NCBI GenBank assembly: GCA_002305955.1
Contig: DBRH01000022.1
Location: 8,500-23,689, forward strand
Direction of reading: 5' to 3'
DNA length: 15,190 nt
DNA from: Kosmotogaceae bacterium UBA1373
GTDB taxonomy: Bacteria > Thermotogota > Thermotogae > Petrotogales > Kosmotogaceae
Part shown: positions 14,654-15,190 of the stretch, piece after piece
Layout of the letters: each line of letters opens with the position of its first letter
Position numbering within the stretch: the first letter of the stretch is position 1
The notes under the pieces: generated by a model
Told to the model about the DNA's origin: nothing
Database searches by the model: none
What the model saw: the letters and a program-made list of their open reading frames with translations, nothing else
Made by a program: the position numbers and the translations under genes

Positions 14654-14971
14654 ATGTACAGGAGCAGTATCAACGGCGGGAAGTTGATTCTTGACAAACC
14701 GGGGCTTAAGGGTAGAGTTATCTACAGCAAAGAGTCGGCACACGCCGCGGTCATAGATATAGAAAAAGATACCGAACTGCCCTCCCACAAAACACCCGTC
14801 GATGTGTTCATGCTTGTCCTGGAAGGCAAAGGCGTTATAACCATAGGGGAGGAAAGCTACGAAGTTTCGAGGAACGATGTCATAGACAGTCCGAAAATGA
14901 TTCCACACGGTATAAAAAACACCGGGAGCGAAACTCTCAGAGTCCTGGTGGTTAAGGCTCCCAGACCGTAA
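14654..14971 (+). CDS. Small single-domain cupin
   Basis: This 105-residue protein forms one cupin beta-barrel. The first motif is SHKTPVDVFMLVLEGKG (44-60) with His45, and the second is PKMIPHGIKNTG (80-91) with His85. Other usual metal ligands (a second His and a Glu in motif 1) are replaced, with Thr and Asp50 in that region, so metal binding is uncertain. Small stand-alone cupins act as isomerases, dioxygenases or ligand-binding proteins; no role can be chosen. The start is ATG 14654, which lies 8 bases after a perfect GGAGG. The TTG at 14639 and ATG at 14648 overlap or crowd that site. The gene is divergent from the acetamidase gene across a palindrome-bearing region and appears to be transcribed alone. 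Confidence 0.85.
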   Translation: MYRSSINGGKLILDKPGLKGRVIYSKESAHAAVIDIEKDTELPSHKTPVDVFMLVLEGKGVITIGEESYEVSRNDVIDSPKMIPHGIKNTGSETLRVLVVKAPRP

Positions 14972-15032
14972 ACAATTGGATCGGCCTTGTTCGAGATAAT
15001 CGAGGCCCGGGTTTTGCACAACCTTGAAAACG

Positions 15033-15056
15033 AGAGGAGAGGTCTCCCTCTCCTCT
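15033..15056. repeat. Perfect 10-bp purine/pyrimidine hairpin downstream of the cupin gene
   Basis: AGAGGAGAGG (15033-15042), loop TCTC, CCTCTCCTCT (15047-15056). It could end cupin transcription or transcription from a gene beyond the right edge. The T runs on either side are weak (TTTATT at 15070-15075 on plus, TTTT right after the stem on minus). The rest of 14972-15190 holds no gene that I can support. Confidence 0.5.
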
Positions 15057-15190
15057 GCGAACCCTGACCCTTTATTCTAATCATGTCGTCTGTTGTGCTT
15101 TAAGTGGCATTTTTGTATTTCAAGTCATTATCACAAGATTTTGGTGCAATCTACGGCTCTAGTTAGTTAAATAGACGTCTCCTGGACTTC

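Noticed and set aside
15061..15190. Possible start of another gene at the right edge
   Set aside because: Short frames only, no ribosome binding site and AT-rich spacer composition.

Overview
The window looks like a chromosomal stretch from a mesophilic or moderately thermophilic member of the Thermotogota, most likely a Mesotoga-like or Kosmotoga-like genome. This is an inference from the mix of gene families (a divergent ATP-type PEP carboxykinase, a Lon-related S16 protease, an acetamidase/formamidase, ElbB, a secernin-like peptidase), heavy AGA/AGG arginine use, strong GGAGG ribosome binding sites and mid-range G+C. No rRNA, tRNA, CRISPR array, insertion sequence or phage gene is visible. 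The genes look like ordinary core and semi-core functions.

Layout from left to right. A plus-strand secernin-like C69 peptidase is cut by the left edge (1-753). It meets tail to tail, with an 8-bp overlap, a minus-strand pair: a TM198-like seven-helix membrane protein (1336-2016) translationally coupled through ATGA to an MBL-fold hydrolase (746-1339). A terminator with a UUCG loop (2151-2178) separates this pair from minus-strand pckA (2196-3848). Between pckA and the next gene is the only long non-coding stretch (3849-4315). It holds a pckA leader with a terminator-like hairpin and, further out, a compact island of hairpins plus a perfect 25-nt homopyrimidine mirror repeat (4097-4310).

Then follow, all on the minus strand, a Lon-related protease (4316-6664), a 2H phosphoesterase (6745-7296) and an RND/MMPL exporter (7329-9452). 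The RND gene diverges from a plus-strand set made of an ABC ATPase (9644-10399), a 12-helix ABC-2 type permease (10413-11915) and the DJ-1-superfamily protein ElbB (11962-12645). This set converges on a minus-strand pair, acetamidase/formamidase (13601-14476) and a YbhN/UPF0104 flippase-like membrane protein (12659-13600), which abut with no spacer. The acetamidase diverges from a small cupin (14654-14971) across a control region holding a perfect 14-bp palindrome. The right edge (14972-15190) is non-coding and holds one perfect purine/pyrimidine hairpin.

Functionally the window combines gluconeogenic/anaplerotic carbon flux (pckA), protein quality control (Lon-like), two export systems (RND and ABC), amide hydrolysis, and several small enzymes whose substrates cannot be read from sequence. 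Several genes have an upstream GTG or TTG that overlaps their own Shine-Dalgarno sequence. The starts given here are moved downstream to the codon that the site actually serves. I found no clear novel multi-gene system. The strongest unexplained signals are the structured triplex-prone island at 4097-4310, the divergent active-site motifs of the PEP carboxykinase, and the palindrome between the acetamidase and cupin genes.
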